Numbered from the stretch's first letter, positions 10,177-20,852 are shown. The stretch: DNA of 64,000 nt from Candidatus Litorirhabdus singularis (GCF_026262625.1 NZ_SHNN01000002.1:868001-932000); one strand, 5' to 3'. Numbers and translations are program-made. The notes: generated by a model from the sequence alone, not told the origin.

Positions 10177-11158
10177 CGTCAACTCCAAACAATGCCAGCT
10201 CACGTAAAACCCTTTGACGATGCGCTTCGCTCAAGGCTGGGCTTACTGACACCCCGGGCAAGCGCAGCCCGTATTCGTCTTTACTCTGATCATATTCCAG
10301 CGCCCAATAACATAAATGACTGAGACGCTGTTCAGCGGGCAAGCCCTCGAACATATTCCAGTCCAACCACACGCTGGTATCCGCATAGGCGGTGAACTGC
10401 TTGGTCTGCAGCGGCTGGCCCTTAGCCAAACTGCGCCAGTAAACCTGACGCAGCGAGTCACGGGTTTGATAATCGCGCAGGCCGTAGAAATCGTCCTGAC
10501 CCGGCACCGGCACCGAGGTACCTTCCGGGCGGTCACTGGCAATACCCGGTAACGGCCCACTGGCGACCGGGCGCGGATAAACCAGAGCGCGAATATCTAA
10601 ATCGATCCAGGTCCAGGCGCGCAATATTCCCAGCGGATAGCGCGTTTCAATCAACAGCCGACCGGGAGTATGCCAGCCTCTCTCACTGGTGCGCAGATAG
10701 AGCTTGACGGAAAGCTCCTGCGCTTCATCCAGACTGACGGTAACCGTATCACTGTCACTCCACTTAAGCGTCAGCGCTCGATGCCGCCGTTTAGCACCGC
10801 GCGACAACTGAATTTCAAATTCCGCCTTCTGCCCGGCGAAGACCGGGTTGGCCCGAACCGCCTTTATAGTCAGCCCACTGAGATTGGCAAACGTATGCAG
10901 CACCGCGATCACGAACAGATTGGCCAACAGAAAGGTCAGAGCAAAAGTCATATTGTTCTGGTAATTGATGGCCGCAACGAGCATCACCAATAACGTTAGC
11001 AAAAAGAAAATCCCCACCCGCGACGGAAAAATAAAGATTCGCTTCTGGTCCAGGGTAAGCGATCTGGCCGGCGGTATACGCCGGTTTATCCAGCGCTTCC
11101 AGCGCCGTCGAGCGCTGGTCTGCAGTTGCTGCAAGGGACCCGGGGCTGACACATTCAT
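10166..11158 (-). CDS. DUF58 domain membrane protein
   Basis: 330 residues. Two adjacent membrane segments (VGIFFLLTLLVMLVAA and FALTFLLANLFVIAVL, about residues 45-85) are followed by a DUF58 domain with the characteristic FYGLRDYQTRDSLRQVYWRS. The start is uncertain: TTG 11164, GTG 11161 and ATG 11158 are consecutive, and GGGGAG around 11168-11173 is best spaced for the TTG; I use the ATG. DUF58 proteins accompany MoxR ATPases and are thought to be their clients or partners. Overlaps tgpA by 11 bases. Confidence 0.85.
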   Translation of the reverse strand: MNVSAPGPLQQLQTSARRRWKRWINRRIPPARSLTLDQKRIFIFPSRVGIFFLLTLLVMLVAAINYQNNMTFALTFLLANLFVIAVLHTFANLSGLTIKAVRANPVFAGQKAEFEIQLSRGAKRRHRALTLKWSDSDTVTVSLDEAQELSVKLYLRTSERGWHTPGRLLIETRYPLGILRAWTWIDLDIRALVYPRPVASGPLPGIASDRPEGTSVPVPGQDDFYGLRDYQTRDSLRQVYWRSLAKGQPLQTKQFTAYADTSVWLDWNMFEGLPAEQRLSHLCYWALEYDQSKDEYGLRLPGVSVSPALSEAHRQRVLRELALFGVDDEA

Positions 11159-11177
11159 CACCAAGAATGATCTCCCC

Positions 11178-12098
11178 TCAGGGTTTTATCACATCCACTG
11201 TGGCCAGAGTTTCGCGAATCAGCGCATGGTTATCGCCGGCAAAGTCGCTATTGGCAACCAAGCGATGACTGGCCACCGATGGCAGTATGGCCTGCAGATC
11301 TTCAGGGACGATATGGCTGCGACCGTGCATCAGCGCCCAGGTTCGAGCACTTTGCAGTAAAGCCATCGAGCCTCGAGGTGACAAGCCACAGGCAAAACCA
11401 GAAGCCACACGAGTATGACCCACCAGCCGTTGCAGATAATCCATTACATTGTCAGAGGCATGCACCTTGCCGGCAGCCTCACGAAATGCGATCAGCTGGC
11501 TAACTTCAAGACACTCTTCCAATACTATAGAAGCGGTCCCGGAGTGATCACCCAACAGCATACTGCGCTCTGCGGCAGGGTCAGGATATCCCAGTTCAAT
11601 GCGCATCAGAAAGCGGTCCAGCTGCGACTCGGGTAACGGATAAGTACCAGACTGATGCAAGGGGTTCTGAGTCGCTATCACGAAGAATGGCCGCGGCAAT
11701 TGACGGGTTTCGCCGTCGACGGTCACCTGTCCTTCGGCCATGGCTTCCAACAGCGCACTTTGAGTTCTAGGCGTGGTGCGATTAATTTCATCGGCCAGCA
11801 ACAGTTGAGTGAAAATTGGGCCATGATGAAAACTAAATGATGTAGACGCCTGATCAAACACTGACACGCCTAGAATATCCGCGGGCAGTAAGTCACTGGT
11901 AAACTGCACACGCTTGTAGGACAGGCCTAAAACCTGAGCCAGCGCATGCGAGAGTGTGGTTTTACCCATACCCGGCAAGTCTTCAATCAAGAGATGGCCG
12001 CGCGACAGCAGGCAGCATAGCGCCAGCCTGATTTGTGGCTCCTTGCCCAACAACGCCTTGCCAACTTCCGCTACTGTCTTGTCAATTATCTCTCGCAT
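11178..12098 (-). CDS. MoxR-family AAA+ ATPase (first copy)
   Basis: 306 residues of the MoxR class. Walker A is GMGKTT at residues 43-48, Walker B is LLADEINRTTPRTQ, and sensor 1 lies in ATQNPLHQSGTYPLPESQLDRF; the C-terminal lid domain is complete. MoxR proteins act as chaperone-like ATPases that assemble or activate VWA/DUF58 partners. It is followed by DUF58 and tgpA and preceded after 11 bases by metZ. It differs clearly from the second MoxR in this window (at 39.6 kb). Confidence 0.92.
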   Translation of the reverse strand: MREIIDKTVAEVGKALLGKEPQIRLALCCLLSRGHLLIEDLPGMGKTTLSHALAQVLGLSYKRVQFTSDLLPADILGVSVFDQASTSFSFHHGPIFTQLLLADEINRTTPRTQSALLEAMAEGQVTVDGETRQLPRPFFVIATQNPLHQSGTYPLPESQLDRFLMRIELGYPDPAAERSMLLGDHSGTASIVLEECLEVSQLIAFREAAGKVHASDNVMDYLQRLVGHTRVASGFACGLSPRGSMALLQSARTWALMHGRSHIVPEDLQAILPSVASHRLVANSDFAGDNHALIRETLATVDVIKP

Positions 12099-12109
12099 AA
12101 TTCGCTGCG

Positions 12110-13309
12110 CTACAGCGCCTCCAAGCCTCTTTGGGCATCTGCCAAAAGATCGTCTATATGTTCCAGACCCACGGCAATACGTATCAAGTTACCGGTAATG
12201 CCAGCCTCTGCTCGCTCGGCATCAGTGAGCCGGCCATGTGTCGTTGTGGCGGGATGCACGATAGTAGATTTTGCATCCCCCAAGTTTGCCGTCAGCGAAA
12301 ATATCCTGGTTGCGTCAATAAAGCGCCAAGCCTCAGCTTGCCCGCCCCGAACCTTGAAGGACAATACCCCGCCAAAAGCCGATTGCTGGCTACACGCCAA
12401 CTCATAACCGGGGTGATCAGGTAAACCCGCATAAAAAACCTGTTCTACCTGGGCTTGCTGCTGTAACCACAGCGCCATCGTCAGTGCACTGCGACTGTGC
12501 GCCTCCATTCTCAGCCGCAAGGTCTCCAGGCCTTTGAGAAATACCCAGGCGTTAAACGCACTCATAGTCGGACCAGCAGTACGCAAAAATATCACCAGCT
12601 CTTGCATCAGTTCGCCACGTCCTAATACCGCCCCGCCGACACAGCGGCCCTGTCCATCAAGATATTTAGTGGCCGAATGGATCACAATATCAGCGCCCAT
12701 TTCTAACGGTTTCTGTAAAGCCGGCGTGCAGAAACAGTTATCGACGACCAGTAAAGCATTGGACGCGCTCGCCAGCGCCGCCAGTGCTGCCATATCGGCA
12801 ACCTCGCAGAGCGGATTAGAAGGGGTTTCCAGAAACAGCATCTTCGTCTCGGGACGCACGGCTTGCTGCCACTGGGACAGATCGGTCAGACTGACAAAAC
12901 TGACTTCGACGCCAAACTTGAGCATATACCTATTGAACAGGCCTGTAGTGGTGCCGAATACACTGCGTGAGCAGATGACATGATCACCTGACTTCAGCAG
13001 CGCCATGCAGGTGCTCAGTATGGCCGACATTCCCGATGCAGTAGCAACGCACTGCTCCGCCCCCTCCAGCGCCGCCAGCCGCTCTTCAAAATTACGTACC
13101 GTCGGGTTGGTGTACCGGCTGTAAACGTTACCGGGTGAATCGCCAGCAAAGCGCGCGGCAGCGTCAGCCGCGCTATCAAACACATAGCTGGAGGTCAGAA
13201 ACAGGGCTTCACTGTGCTCCCCTTCATCACTGCGCCGCTGACCGGCACGTACCGCCAAAGTATCCAGATGTAGATCCGCCGGCAGGCTGTTATCGCTATC
13301 TTTATTCAT
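12110..13309 (-). CDS. metZ: O-succinylhomoserine sulfhydrylase
   Basis: 399-residue Cys/Met-metabolism PLP enzyme. It makes homocysteine directly from O-succinylhomoserine and sulfide. The PLP lysine lies in HSATKYLDGQGR; other family blocks are SSYVFDSAADAAARF, VYSRYTNPT and FLETPSNP. Assignment as MetZ rather than MetB or MetC rests on close resemblance to the pseudomonad protein and on position beside purF, the MetZ location in that group. Its ATG directly abuts the purF stop codon (TGA-ATG), implying translational coupling. Confidence 0.9.
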   Translation of the reverse strand: MNKDSDNSLPADLHLDTLAVRAGQRRSDEGEHSEALFLTSSYVFDSAADAAARFAGDSPGNVYSRYTNPTVRNFEERLAALEGAEQCVATASGMSAILSTCMALLKSGDHVICSRSVFGTTTGLFNRYMLKFGVEVSFVSLTDLSQWQQAVRPETKMLFLETPSNPLCEVADMAALAALASASNALLVVDNCFCTPALQKPLEMGADIVIHSATKYLDGQGRCVGGAVLGRGELMQELVIFLRTAGPTMSAFNAWVFLKGLETLRLRMEAHSRSALTMALWLQQQAQVEQVFYAGLPDHPGYELACSQQSAFGGVLSFKVRGGQAEAWRFIDATRIFSLTANLGDAKSTIVHPATTTHGRLTDAERAEAGITGNLIRIAVGLEHIDDLLADAQRGLEAL

Positions 13310-14833
13310 TCAGGAAGCTTCGTTATGCAGGCCGATAACTGCACCTTCTTCACCATTGCCCTGATGGCGCTGGGTTTGCGCATCGTCATTGCGCAGTTCA
13401 TGGATGCGGTCCAGATAGGTCTGATCCACATCTCCGGTAATATAATCACCATTGAAGACAGAGCAGTCGAACTTTTCTATATCGGGGTTGCCTTCATGGC
13501 AACTGGCGATCAGGTCTTCAAGATCCTGGAACACCAACCAGTCGGCGCCGATTTTGGTACAGATTTCGTCCACTGAATGGCCGTGAGCAATCAGTTCATC
13601 GGCCGATGGCATGTCAATACCATACACGTTGGGATAGCGCACTGGTGGCGCAGCCGAGGCGAAATAGACCTTGTTGGCACCAGCTTCCCTGGCCATTTCA
13701 ATAATCTGGCGGCAGGTAGTACCGCGGACAATAGAGTCATCGACCAACATGACATTCTTACCTTTAAACTCCAGTGGAATCGTATTCAGCTTTTGCTTGA
13801 CCGATTTTTTACGCTGACTTTGACCGGGCATAATAAACGTTCTGCCTATATAGCGATTCTTCATCAGGCCTTCGCGAAACTTGATACCCAACACATGCGC
13901 CATGGACTGCGCCGCAATTCGACTGGTATCAGGGATGGGAATGATCACGTCGATATCGTGGTCAGGGCGTTCCTTCAAAACTTTGCGGGCCAAGTACTCA
14001 CCCTGACGCAGTCGCGTCTTATAGACGGATATTCCATCCATAATGGAATCAGGTCGGGCAAAATAGACGTACTCAAAAATGCAGGGCGCAAGCTGCGCTG
14101 CCGGTGCACACTGATGGAAGAATATCTCTCCAGCGGCGGTTACATACACCGCTTCGCCGGGTGCGACATCCCGTATCAGTTCAAAGCCGAGTACGTCCAA
14201 CGCCACGCTCTCCGAGGCAAGCATAAACTCCTCTCCAGACGCCACGCTGCGCTTACCAACCACCAAAGGGCGAATGCCATAGGGATCGCGGAATCCAACG
14301 ACACCGTAGTCGGCCACCATAGCTACCGCGGTATAGCCGCCGCGGGCACGCTGGTGAACACCGCTGACAGCGCTGAATATATCATCTGCATTAGGATTCA
14401 ATTTCCCCAGTCGCTGCAGTTCATGAGCGAATATATTCAGCAACAGCTCTGAGTCAGAATCGGTATTAAGATGCCGCAGATCGGTCTGAAACAGCTCCTG
14501 AGTCAAGGCTTCTGAATTCGTCAGGTTACCATTGTGCGCCAGCCCTATGCCGTAGGGGGAGTTAACGTAAAACGGTTGCGCCAACGCGGCGCCGGAGCTA
14601 CCCGCTGTGGGGTATCTCACATGTCCGATACCAATATTCCCCTGCAACCGTTGCATATGTTCCTGACGAAACACATCGCGGACCAGACCAACGCTTTTGC
14701 GCTGATGAAAGTTGCCCTCGGCAAACGTCATTATGCCCGCGGCATCCTGACCCCGATGCTGCAGCACGGTCAGTGCGTCGTAGATAGATTGGTTGACATT
14801 AGATTTGCCAACTATCCCGATCAATCCACACAT
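13310..14833 (-). CDS. purF: Amidophosphoribosyltransferase
   Basis: PurF, 507 residues, commits PRPP to purine synthesis using glutamine. Cys2 (after Met removal, the N-terminal nucleophile of the glutaminase domain) begins MCGLIGIVG, with [10 protein letters not shown] following. The PRTase domain shows the PRPP loop [12 protein letters not shown]. Length matches E. coli PurF (505). It lies between cvpA and metZ, as in pseudomonads. Confidence 0.96.
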   Translation of the reverse strand: MCGLIGIVGKSNVNQSIYDALTVLQHRGQDAAGIMTFAEGNFHQRKSVGLVRDVFRQEHMQRLQGNIGIGHVRYPTAGSSGAALAQPFYVNSPYGIGLAHNGNLTNSEALTQELFQTDLRHLNTDSDSELLLNIFAHELQRLGKLNPNADDIFSAVSGVHQRARGGYTAVAMVADYGVVGFRDPYGIRPLVVGKRSVASGEEFMLASESVALDVLGFELIRDVAPGEAVYVTAAGEIFFHQCAPAAQLAPCIFEYVYFARPDSIMDGISVYKTRLRQGEYLARKVLKERPDHDIDVIIPIPDTSRIAAQSMAHVLGIKFREGLMKNRYIGRTFIMPGQSQRKKSVKQKLNTIPLEFKGKNVMLVDDSIVRGTTCRQIIEMAREAGANKVYFASAAPPVRYPNVYGIDMPSADELIAHGHSVDEICTKIGADWLVFQDLEDLIASCHEGNPDIEKFDCSVFNGDYITGDVDQTYLDRIHELRNDDAQTQRHQGNGEEGAVIGLHNEAS

Positions 14834-14859
14834 TTTTCAGACTCCATTAATGCCCTGAC

Positions 14860-15360
14860 TCAAACCCTGACGGGTAACTTGTAATCACCCAGAAGGGTGG
14901 AAAAATTGTCCTGCGCCCATTGTGCCACCAGCAGCACATGTGGCAATAGCTTGGACTCCTGCTCCAGCGTCTGACTGGGCGCCAGCCCCCGGAGCACCAA
15001 CACCGCTACCGTGACGATCAGCACGCCTCTTGCGAAGCCGAAAACCATGCCCAGCAATCGGTCCATCAGCGTCAACCCGGTCATCTGAATCACTCTGGAC
15101 AGAAGCCGGTTAATAAAGGCGCCTAGTATCAATGTGGCAAGAAAAAGTAGCACGTAGGCGACGGCGTAACGTAACGCATCCGCCGCAATAACTTCTTCCA
15201 ATAGTGCAGCAAGGCGCGGCGCGAAAGTAGTGGATAGAACAAATGCCACCACCCATGCCACCAGCGACAGCGCTTCCTTCACAAAGCCGCGCAGCAGGCT
15301 GAAAAAAATGGACAGCCCAATGACTCCCATGATCAGCCAATCTATCCAGTGAAAATCCAT
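14860..15360 (-). CDS. cvpA: CvpA family inner-membrane protein
   Basis: 166 residues, four predicted membrane helices (starting WIDWLIMGVIGLSIFFSLLRG), typical of CvpA. The family is linked to colicin V production and envelope homeostasis; its molecular activity is not settled. Position immediately upstream of purF is conserved across gammaproteobacteria, where cvpA-purF are co-transcribed. It starts 1 base after the SPOR-domain gene ends. Confidence 0.92.
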   Translation of the reverse strand: MDFHWIDWLIMGVIGLSIFFSLLRGFVKEALSLVAWVVAFVLSTTFAPRLAALLEEVIAADALRYAVAYVLLFLATLILGAFINRLLSRVIQMTGLTLMDRLLGMVFGFARGVLIVTVAVLVLRGLAPSQTLEQESKLLPHVLLVAQWAQDNFSTLLGDYKLPVRV

Positions 15361-15361
15361 G

Positions 15362-15967
15362 TCAGGGCAAGTAACGCGTAATCATTGATGTCACGCGCAG
15401 CTCCCTGTCAATGACCTGTTTCGCCTCGAGCATGTCTGCTTGCGCAAACTTGGGGCCCACATAAACCCTATATAATGTTCCAGAGTCGCGCCGCAGGGAT
15501 TTGATATAGGCTTTATAACCCATACCAATCAGTCGTACAGTTAACTTCTCTGCCTTCTCCTGACTACCCACTGTGACCACCTGTAGCGTCCACGCTACGG
15601 GTATACCCTCAGCATCCAGGCTGGGGCTGGCTTTCTCTGCTGGCTTTGCAACGGGCTTATCGACTCTAGCGGGCTTAACTGTCGTCTTGGGCTTATCTAT
15701 AGGCTTACCTACCACTGCAGGTTTCTCTTTGGGAGCGGCGGGCTTAACCGAGACCGCAACCTCTTCTGAGTAACGTGCCTTCGGCAAACCCTGCAACGGC
15801 TTGGGCGCAGGCAAATCGCGCCGCGCCAAAGCAGGTATAGCGGGCACCTGGCTGCTGCGGTCCACGGGTTCCAGCTCCGGGGTCACAAAGATCACCGGCC
15901 AGAAGATAACCCCAAGCACAATAATTACCAGGGCTCCGACCAAGCGCTGCTTCAGAACATCGTTCAC
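15362..15967 (-). CDS. dedD: SPOR-domain cell division protein, DedD-like
   Basis: 201 residues. A short cytoplasmic N-terminus and a single membrane helix (LVGALVIIVLGVIFWPVIFV, about residues 9-28) lead into a Lys/Pro/Val-rich linker (~75-115) and a C-terminal SPOR domain beginning near WTLQVVTVGSQEKAEKL. SPOR domains bind denuded septal peptidoglycan, so it should localise to the division site. Placement between folC and cvpA matches dedD. Its ATG overlaps the folC stop by 4 bases. Confidence 0.88.
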   Translation of the reverse strand: MNDVLKQRLVGALVIIVLGVIFWPVIFVTPELEPVDRSSQVPAIPALARRDLPAPKPLQGLPKARYSEEVAVSVKPAAPKEKPAVVGKPIDKPKTTVKPARVDKPVAKPAEKASPSLDAEGIPVAWTLQVVTVGSQEKAEKLTVRLIGMGYKAYIKSLRRDSGTLYRVYVGPKFAQADMLEAKQVIDRELRVTSMITRYLP

Positions 15968-17181
15968 GTACTGCTCCGGTCTTTGACCAACACAGCCTGT
16001 ATCTCCGCCACGGTGTAAAACGATCCGAACACCACCAGCCGATCCCCTGCTTGCAATATACTCATGGCCCGCCGATAGGCCTGACGGGGATTCTTGCTAC
16101 TACTGATCATGGGTAACCCCTGCTGACCCAGCGTGATGGCTAGCTGTTGCGGTTCGCAACTGCGCTCTACCTTGGGTAAACCCGCTACAAACCATGCATC
16201 AAAGGCTTCCAGACAAGGTTGAATCATACCATGTATGTCTTTGTCTGACAGTGCTGCAAAGAGCGCAATCTGCCGACCTGTGACAGGATTCTCACGTAAA
16301 TAAGTCTCTAAATTACCGACCGCCTGCGGATTGTGTGCCACATCCATGAGCACCTCAACTGGCCCTACCGCCACTGACTGCAGGCGTCCGGGCGGCGCCG
16401 AATTCGCCGCAATTTGGGGTACCGTAGACATCGGCACCTCAACACCCAGCCTGCATGCAGCGTGCCAGGCCGCAGCCACATTTTCAGGGCGTAGCCGGTG
16501 ACCTGGCGCAAAACGCTCAGCCTCCGTCACATCCAGATACAGGCAATCACATTGCTGCCGCTGTATCTCCTCGCGCAGGCGAGTTGGCGGGTCCAGGTCC
16601 GCGCAGATAACGGGAATACCGGGCCGTAATATGCCTGCCTTCTCCACAGCAATCAGGTCACGGGTATCTCCCAGCCAATCCTGATGGTCAAGATCTATCG
16701 CAGTCACTATCGCCACATTGGGATCGACAATATTGACCGCATCCAGACGTCCACCCAAACCCACTTCCAGCAAGATATAGTCCAGTGCCGGATCGCGGAA
16801 CACCAGCAGTGCCGCCAACAGGCTGAACTCAAAATAGGTCAGGGAGACGGCGCCCCGATGCGCCTCGATCTGTTCAAATGCCGATACAATAACGGCATCT
16901 GCAACCGGTTCTCCGTCAATACAAATACGTTCGTTATAGCGCAATAAGTGCGGCGAGGTATAACGCCCGGTGCGGTGGCCGCCACTGCGCAGCAATCCGT
17001 CGAGCACACATATAGTAGAGCCTTTACCATTGGTGCCCGCCACGGTAACCACCGGACAGTGAGGGTGTAACAAGTCAAGACGGCCAGCGACCTCTGCAAC
17101 CCGATCCAGCCCCAGCTCAATCTCACGGGGGTGCAGCGCCTGCAGTTTCTCTAACCACTCCGGAAGGGAGTTGCCGGTCAT
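15964..17181 (-). CDS. folC: Bifunctional folylpolyglutamate/dihydrofolate synthase
   Basis: 405 residues. An ATP-dependent Mur-ligase-like enzyme that adds glutamate to dihydropteroate and folates. The P-loop is in VAGTNGKGST, followed by family blocks TSPHLLRYNERICIDG and LLEVGLGGRLDAVN; the C-terminal domain carries VLMDVAHNPQAV. Five bases separate it from the accD stop, and its stop overlaps the dedD start. Confidence 0.94.
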   Translation of the reverse strand: MTGNSLPEWLEKLQALHPREIELGLDRVAEVAGRLDLLHPHCPVVTVAGTNGKGSTICVLDGLLRSGGHRTGRYTSPHLLRYNERICIDGEPVADAVIVSAFEQIEAHRGAVSLTYFEFSLLAALLVFRDPALDYILLEVGLGGRLDAVNIVDPNVAIVTAIDLDHQDWLGDTRDLIAVEKAGILRPGIPVICADLDPPTRLREEIQRQQCDCLYLDVTEAERFAPGHRLRPENVAAAWHAACRLGVEVPMSTVPQIAANSAPPGRLQSVAVGPVEVLMDVAHNPQAVGNLETYLRENPVTGRQIALFAALSDKDIHGMIQPCLEAFDAWFVAGLPKVERSCEPQQLAITLGQQGLPMISSSKNPRQAYRRAMSILQAGDRLVVFGSFYTVAEIQAVLVKDRSST

Positions 17182-17186
17182 ATCGG

Positions 17187-18134
17187 TTATTGCGATTGCT
17201 CGTCCACGTTGGTATCAAGACCAAATTCCTCTACGGACTCTGGTTGGCTATCACCACTGGTAGGGGGCTGATTATCGGGCGCCTTGCCGCTGAGCTTGGA
17301 CAGCAGACGATACAGCGTCGGGCGCATTTCGTTGCGGTGCACGATCATGTCGATAGCGCCGTGCTCAAGCAAAAACTCGCTGCGCTGAAAGCCCTTGGGC
17401 AACTTCTGGCGAATGGTCTGCTCAATAATATTGGGGCCGGCAAAACCAGCACGGGCATCAGGCTCAGCGATATTAATATCACCCAGCAGCGCCAGACTGG
17501 CTGACACGCCACCGTAAATTGGGTCAGTCATCACTGAAATATAAGGTACCCGGCCCTGTTTCAGGCGCTCCAGTACGGCACTGGTCTTGGCCATCTGCAT
17601 CAGTGAAATCAAAGCCTCTTGCATGCGGGCGCCACCGGAGGCTGAAAAACATACCAGCGGCCAACCATTCTCAAGTGCCAGTTGCGCTGCGCGGGTAAAC
17701 TTCTCACCCACCGCATAACCCATAGAACCGCCGTGAAAGTTAAACTCAAAAGCTACCGCCACTATGGGTAAGCCGTTAAGCTCGCCGCGCATCGCTATCA
17801 GAGCGTCTTTTTCGCCAGTCGATTTTTGGGCTGCTGTAAGCCGGTCTTTATAGCGCTTTACATCTTTAAATTTAAGCCTATCGACGGGTACCACGTCGCT
17901 GAAAATCTCTTCACGCGGGTCTTCATCGAGAAAATAATTAAGCCGCTTACGCGCGCCAATGCGCATATGGTGATCGCATTTTGGGCACACTTCACCGTTG
18001 CGCTCCAAATCGGGCCGGTACAGCACCGCCTCGCATTTAACGCACTTCTTCCACAGCCCCTCGGGAACCGTGGTGCGTCTGGCCGCGCTCTCGCGACGAA
18101 CACCGGAGGGTAGAATCTTGTCGTACCAGCTCAT
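17187..18134 (-). CDS. accD: Acetyl-CoA carboxylase, carboxyltransferase beta subunit
   Basis: AccD, 315 residues, forms with AccA the carboxyltransferase that makes malonyl-CoA. An N-terminal zinc ribbon is visible as C-x2-C-x15-C-x2-C (CVKC...CPKCDHH, about residues 31-52). The crotonase-like core contains [12 protein letters not shown] and [14 protein letters not shown]. The Ser/Gln/Pro-rich acidic tail after ~280 is not conserved. accD-folC pairing is common in proteobacteria. Trp genes lie 24 bases upstream. Confidence 0.96.
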   Translation of the reverse strand: MSWYDKILPSGVRRESAARRTTVPEGLWKKCVKCEAVLYRPDLERNGEVCPKCDHHMRIGARKRLNYFLDEDPREEIFSDVVPVDRLKFKDVKRYKDRLTAAQKSTGEKDALIAMRGELNGLPIVAVAFEFNFHGGSMGYAVGEKFTRAAQLALENGWPLVCFSASGGARMQEALISLMQMAKTSAVLERLKQGRVPYISVMTDPIYGGVSASLALLGDINIAEPDARAGFAGPNIIEQTIRQKLPKGFQRSEFLLEHGAIDMIVHRNEMRPTLYRLLSKLSGKAPDNQPPTSGDSQPESVEEFGLDTNVDEQSQ

Positions 18135-18158
18135 AGTAAATCCCGTTCAGCTAACTAT

Positions 18159-18983
18159 TCAGCTGCTAACAGCAGCATCAACTCCCGCTCTTATCTCTGC
18201 GACCAGTGCTGCCGCCGCGGCTGCTACTGCCGCATCATCACCGCCCTGTGCCGCCGTATCGGCCGCTTTTTGTACCAGAGCACTGCCTACTACCACACCA
18301 TCGGCTACCACCGCGATTGACGCTGCCGTCGCAGCGTCCTTAATGCCAAAGCCAACGGCTACCGGCAACTGACACAACTCACGTATTTCACGCACTCTGA
18401 CCGCAACTTCCACGGGGTCAAGCGTTGCCGCACCGGTCACGCCTTTCAGTGACACATAGTAAACGAAGCCACTTGCGAGTTCAGCGATTTTTTCCACTCG
18501 CTGTATGGAAGTGGTCGGCGACACCAAAAGGATATTATCAATATCAAAACGCTTGAGTTGGGCGTTCAAATCGGCCACCTCTTCCGGCGGCATATCTACA
18601 GTAAGCAGGGCATCCAGGCCCGCCTCTGCTGCAGCTTCGGCAAACTCAGAGTAACCCATCCGTTCGACCGGGTTGGCATAGCCCATCAACAATATGGGGG
18701 TCTCCTGGTCCTGCTGCCGGAACTCACCAACCATTCCCAGCACCTGACGCAGACTAACGTGGTTGGCAAGGGCGCGCTCATGGGCGACCTGAATCACCAG
18801 CCCCTCCGCCATTGGGTCCGAAAACGGCACACCCAGTTCGATAATATCGGCACCGGCCCCAACCAGGGCATGCATTAATGGCACAGTCGTGGCCACACGG
18901 GGATCACCGGCCACCACATAGGGTATGACCGCCCGTTTGCCGCTGGCGGCCAGTTCGGCAAAACGTCCGCTAATTCTGCTCAC
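18159..18983 (-). CDS. trpA: Tryptophan synthase alpha chain with altered active-site residue
   Basis: 274 residues, (beta/alpha)8 barrel that cleaves indole-3-glycerol phosphate to indole and G3P. Catalytic Glu49 is present ([11 protein letters not shown]), but the catalytic Asp60 of the family is Glu here, and the following Gly-Pro is Gly-Leu: the sequence reads PMAEGLVIQ where PMADGPVIQ is usual. The DNA is unambiguous (GAG codon at 18806-18804). Loop 6 ([12 protein letters not shown]) and phosphate loops GFGIKD and VVGSAL are normal. It overlaps trpB by 4 bases, so it should be coupled to it. Activity may be reduced; a functional gene is still likely because everything else is intact. Confidence 0.95.
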   Translation of the reverse strand: MSRISGRFAELAASGKRAVIPYVVAGDPRVATTVPLMHALVGAGADIIELGVPFSDPMAEGLVIQVAHERALANHVSLRQVLGMVGEFRQQDQETPILLMGYANPVERMGYSEFAEAAAEAGLDALLTVDMPPEEVADLNAQLKRFDIDNILLVSPTTSIQRVEKIAELASGFVYYVSLKGVTGAATLDPVEVAVRVREIRELCQLPVAVGFGIKDAATAASIAVVADGVVVGSALVQKAADTAAQGGDDAAVAAAAAALVAEIRAGVDAAVSS

Positions 18984-20209
18984 TGACTAACACCCTCTAT
19001 ATCGAATCCGGTCACTTCCGCAACGGTATGAATATCCTTATCCCCACGCCCTGAAAGATTGACCACGATGAACTGGTCCGGTGTCATGGTAGCGGCCAAC
19101 TTGCCTGCATAGGCCAGCGCATGGCTGGACTCAAGCGCAGGCATGATGCCCTCGGTCCTATTCAAGTCAGAGAAAGCCGCTAACGCCTCCTTATCATTTG
19201 CAGACACGTAATTGACTCTGCCAATGTCCTTGAGCCAGGAATGTTCTGGACCCACTCCGGGGTAATCAAGACCCGCTGAAACCGAGTGGGTGTGCATAAT
19301 TTGACCGTTTTCATCCTGCATAAGGTAGGTACGATTACCGTGCAGAATACCCGGGCGTCCGGCCGCCAATGGCGCCGCATGCTCAGTGGTATCCAGACCC
19401 AGCCCTGCCGCCTCTACCCCGTACATCGCAACCTCTGTGTCCGCAAGGAAAGGGTAAAAAAGGCCAATCGCGTTGGAGCCGCCACCCACACAGGCTACCA
19501 GTGCATCGGGTAAACGTCCGCACATTTGCTGACACTGCGCACGGGCCTCACGCCCGATCACACTCTGAAAGTCTCGCACCAGTTTCGGGTAGGGGTGCGG
19601 CCCTGCCACAGTGCCAATGATGTAAAACGTGTCGTCTACATTAGTCACCCAGTCTCGCATAGCCTCATTCATGGCATCTTTTAGTGTCCGCGAGCCGGAT
19701 GTCACCGGTATCACCTCGGCGCCCAACAGCCGCATACGGTAGACGTTCTGCGCCTGACGCCGCACGTCCTCCTCTCCCATAAACACCTGACATTCCATGC
19801 CCAGACGCGCGGCTACTGTCGCAGTAGCAACACCATGCTGACCCGCACCGGTTTCCGCAATGACGCGCTTCTTACCCATGTGCCTGGCGAGTAACGCCTG
19901 CCCAACCGTGTTGTTTACCTTGTGCGCCCCCGTGTGGTTCAGGTCTTCGCGTTTCAAAAAGATCCGCGCACCGCCCACTCTATCGCTCCAACGCTTGGCT
20001 TCATACAGCGGTGAAGGTCGCCCCACAAAGTGTGCAAGGTCCTCGTCCAACTCGCGTTGAAACTCGGGATCCTTGGACAACTTGTCGTATACCTGCTCCA
20101 GTTCATCCAGCGCAAACATCAGGGTTTCTGACACAAAGCGCCCACCGTATTGACCAAAACGGCCTTGTTCATCAGGTGTGTTTGCCAGTAATTTCTCGGT
20201 TATGTCCAC
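18980..20209 (-). CDS. trpB: Tryptophan synthase beta chain
   Basis: 409 residues from a GTG at 20209 ([19 protein letters not shown]). This start is preferred because it lies 4 bases after the trpF stop, with GGAAG just upstream, and gives the family length (~400); an upstream ATG would add 34 unrelated residues inside trpF. PLP-dependent condensation of indole with serine. The PLP lysine is in TGAHKVNN, with [16 protein letters not shown] and the NLSGRGDKD loop all intact. Confidence 0.95.
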   Translation of the reverse strand: MDITEKLLANTPDEQGRFGQYGGRFVSETLMFALDELEQVYDKLSKDPEFQRELDEDLAHFVGRPSPLYEAKRWSDRVGGARIFLKREDLNHTGAHKVNNTVGQALLARHMGKKRVIAETGAGQHGVATATVAARLGMECQVFMGEEDVRRQAQNVYRMRLLGAEVIPVTSGSRTLKDAMNEAMRDWVTNVDDTFYIIGTVAGPHPYPKLVRDFQSVIGREARAQCQQMCGRLPDALVACVGGGSNAIGLFYPFLADTEVAMYGVEAAGLGLDTTEHAAPLAAGRPGILHGNRTYLMQDENGQIMHTHSVSAGLDYPGVGPEHSWLKDIGRVNYVSANDKEALAAFSDLNRTEGIMPALESSHALAYAGKLAATMTPDQFIVVNLSGRGDKDIHTVAEVTGFDIEGVSQ

Positions 20210-20213
20210 TATT

Positions 20214-20852
20214 TCACTTCCATATAGATTGATCTGCCTGCTGCACAGCAGCAACAAAGGCCTGCATTTTCTCCCGGCTCTTATGGCCGGGGGATTGCTC
20301 AACGCCGCCACTCACATCTACCGCAAACGGCGCACTGGTGGCAATCGCCTCACTCACATTGTCGGCATCGAGCCCGCCGGCAACAATTAACTTCCTGTCG
20401 TGACCATGGGGAATACACGACCAGTCGAAACTCTCTCCGGTACCACCCACCACGCCTTTCCTATAGGTATCCAGCAGTAACCCCTGAGCACTCGTGTACG
20501 CGCCCATTAATGCCTCAAGGTCAGTGTCGGGAGCAACCCTCACCGCCTTAATATAGGGCATACCGAAGCTGGCACAGCGTGCCTCACTCTCAGCTCCATG
20601 AAACTGCAGTAGCGACACGGGTAACTCGTTACATACGCGTTCCACTTCTGCGTCTGCTGCATCTACAAACAGCGCCGTCAATGTCACAAACGGCGGCAGC
20701 TGAGCTATGGCAAGACGGGCACCCTCGATGTCGACTGCCCGCGGGCTAGGCGCGTAAAACACCAGTCCGAGCGCGTCGGCACCGGCTGCAACTGCTGCGT
20801 GGGCATCAACCTGGCGGGTGATCCCACAAATCTTTATACGAGTACGTGTCAA
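20214..20852 (-). CDS. trpF: Phosphoribosylanthranilate isomerase
   Basis: 212 residues, (beta/alpha)8 isomerase of tryptophan synthesis. Diagnostic motifs are KICGITR at the N-terminus (general base Cys), the central LLDTYRKG with the general acid Asp, and GGTGESFDW and AGGLDADNV phosphate-binding loops. First of trpF-trpB-trpA; trpC, trpD and trpE are not in the window. Confidence 0.95.
   Translation of the reverse strand: MTRTRIKICGITRQVDAHAAVAAGADALGLVFYAPSPRAVDIEGARLAIAQLPPFVTLTALFVDAADAEVERVCNELPVSLLQFHGAESEARCASFGMPYIKAVRVAPDTDLEALMGAYTSAQGLLLDTYRKGVVGGTGESFDWSCIPHGHDRKLIVAGGLDADNVSEAIATSAPFAVDVSGGVEQSPGHKSREKMQAFVAAVQQADQSIWK

Noticed and set aside
13577-14452. 291-residue plus-strand open frame
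   Set aside because: It is antisense to purF, whose catalytic residues are complete; composition (His/Ile/Arg-rich) is that of a shadow frame.
20210-20311. 34-residue N-terminal extension of TrpB
   Set aside because: It lies inside trpF and does not match the TrpB N-terminus; the GTG four bases after the trpF stop fits better.
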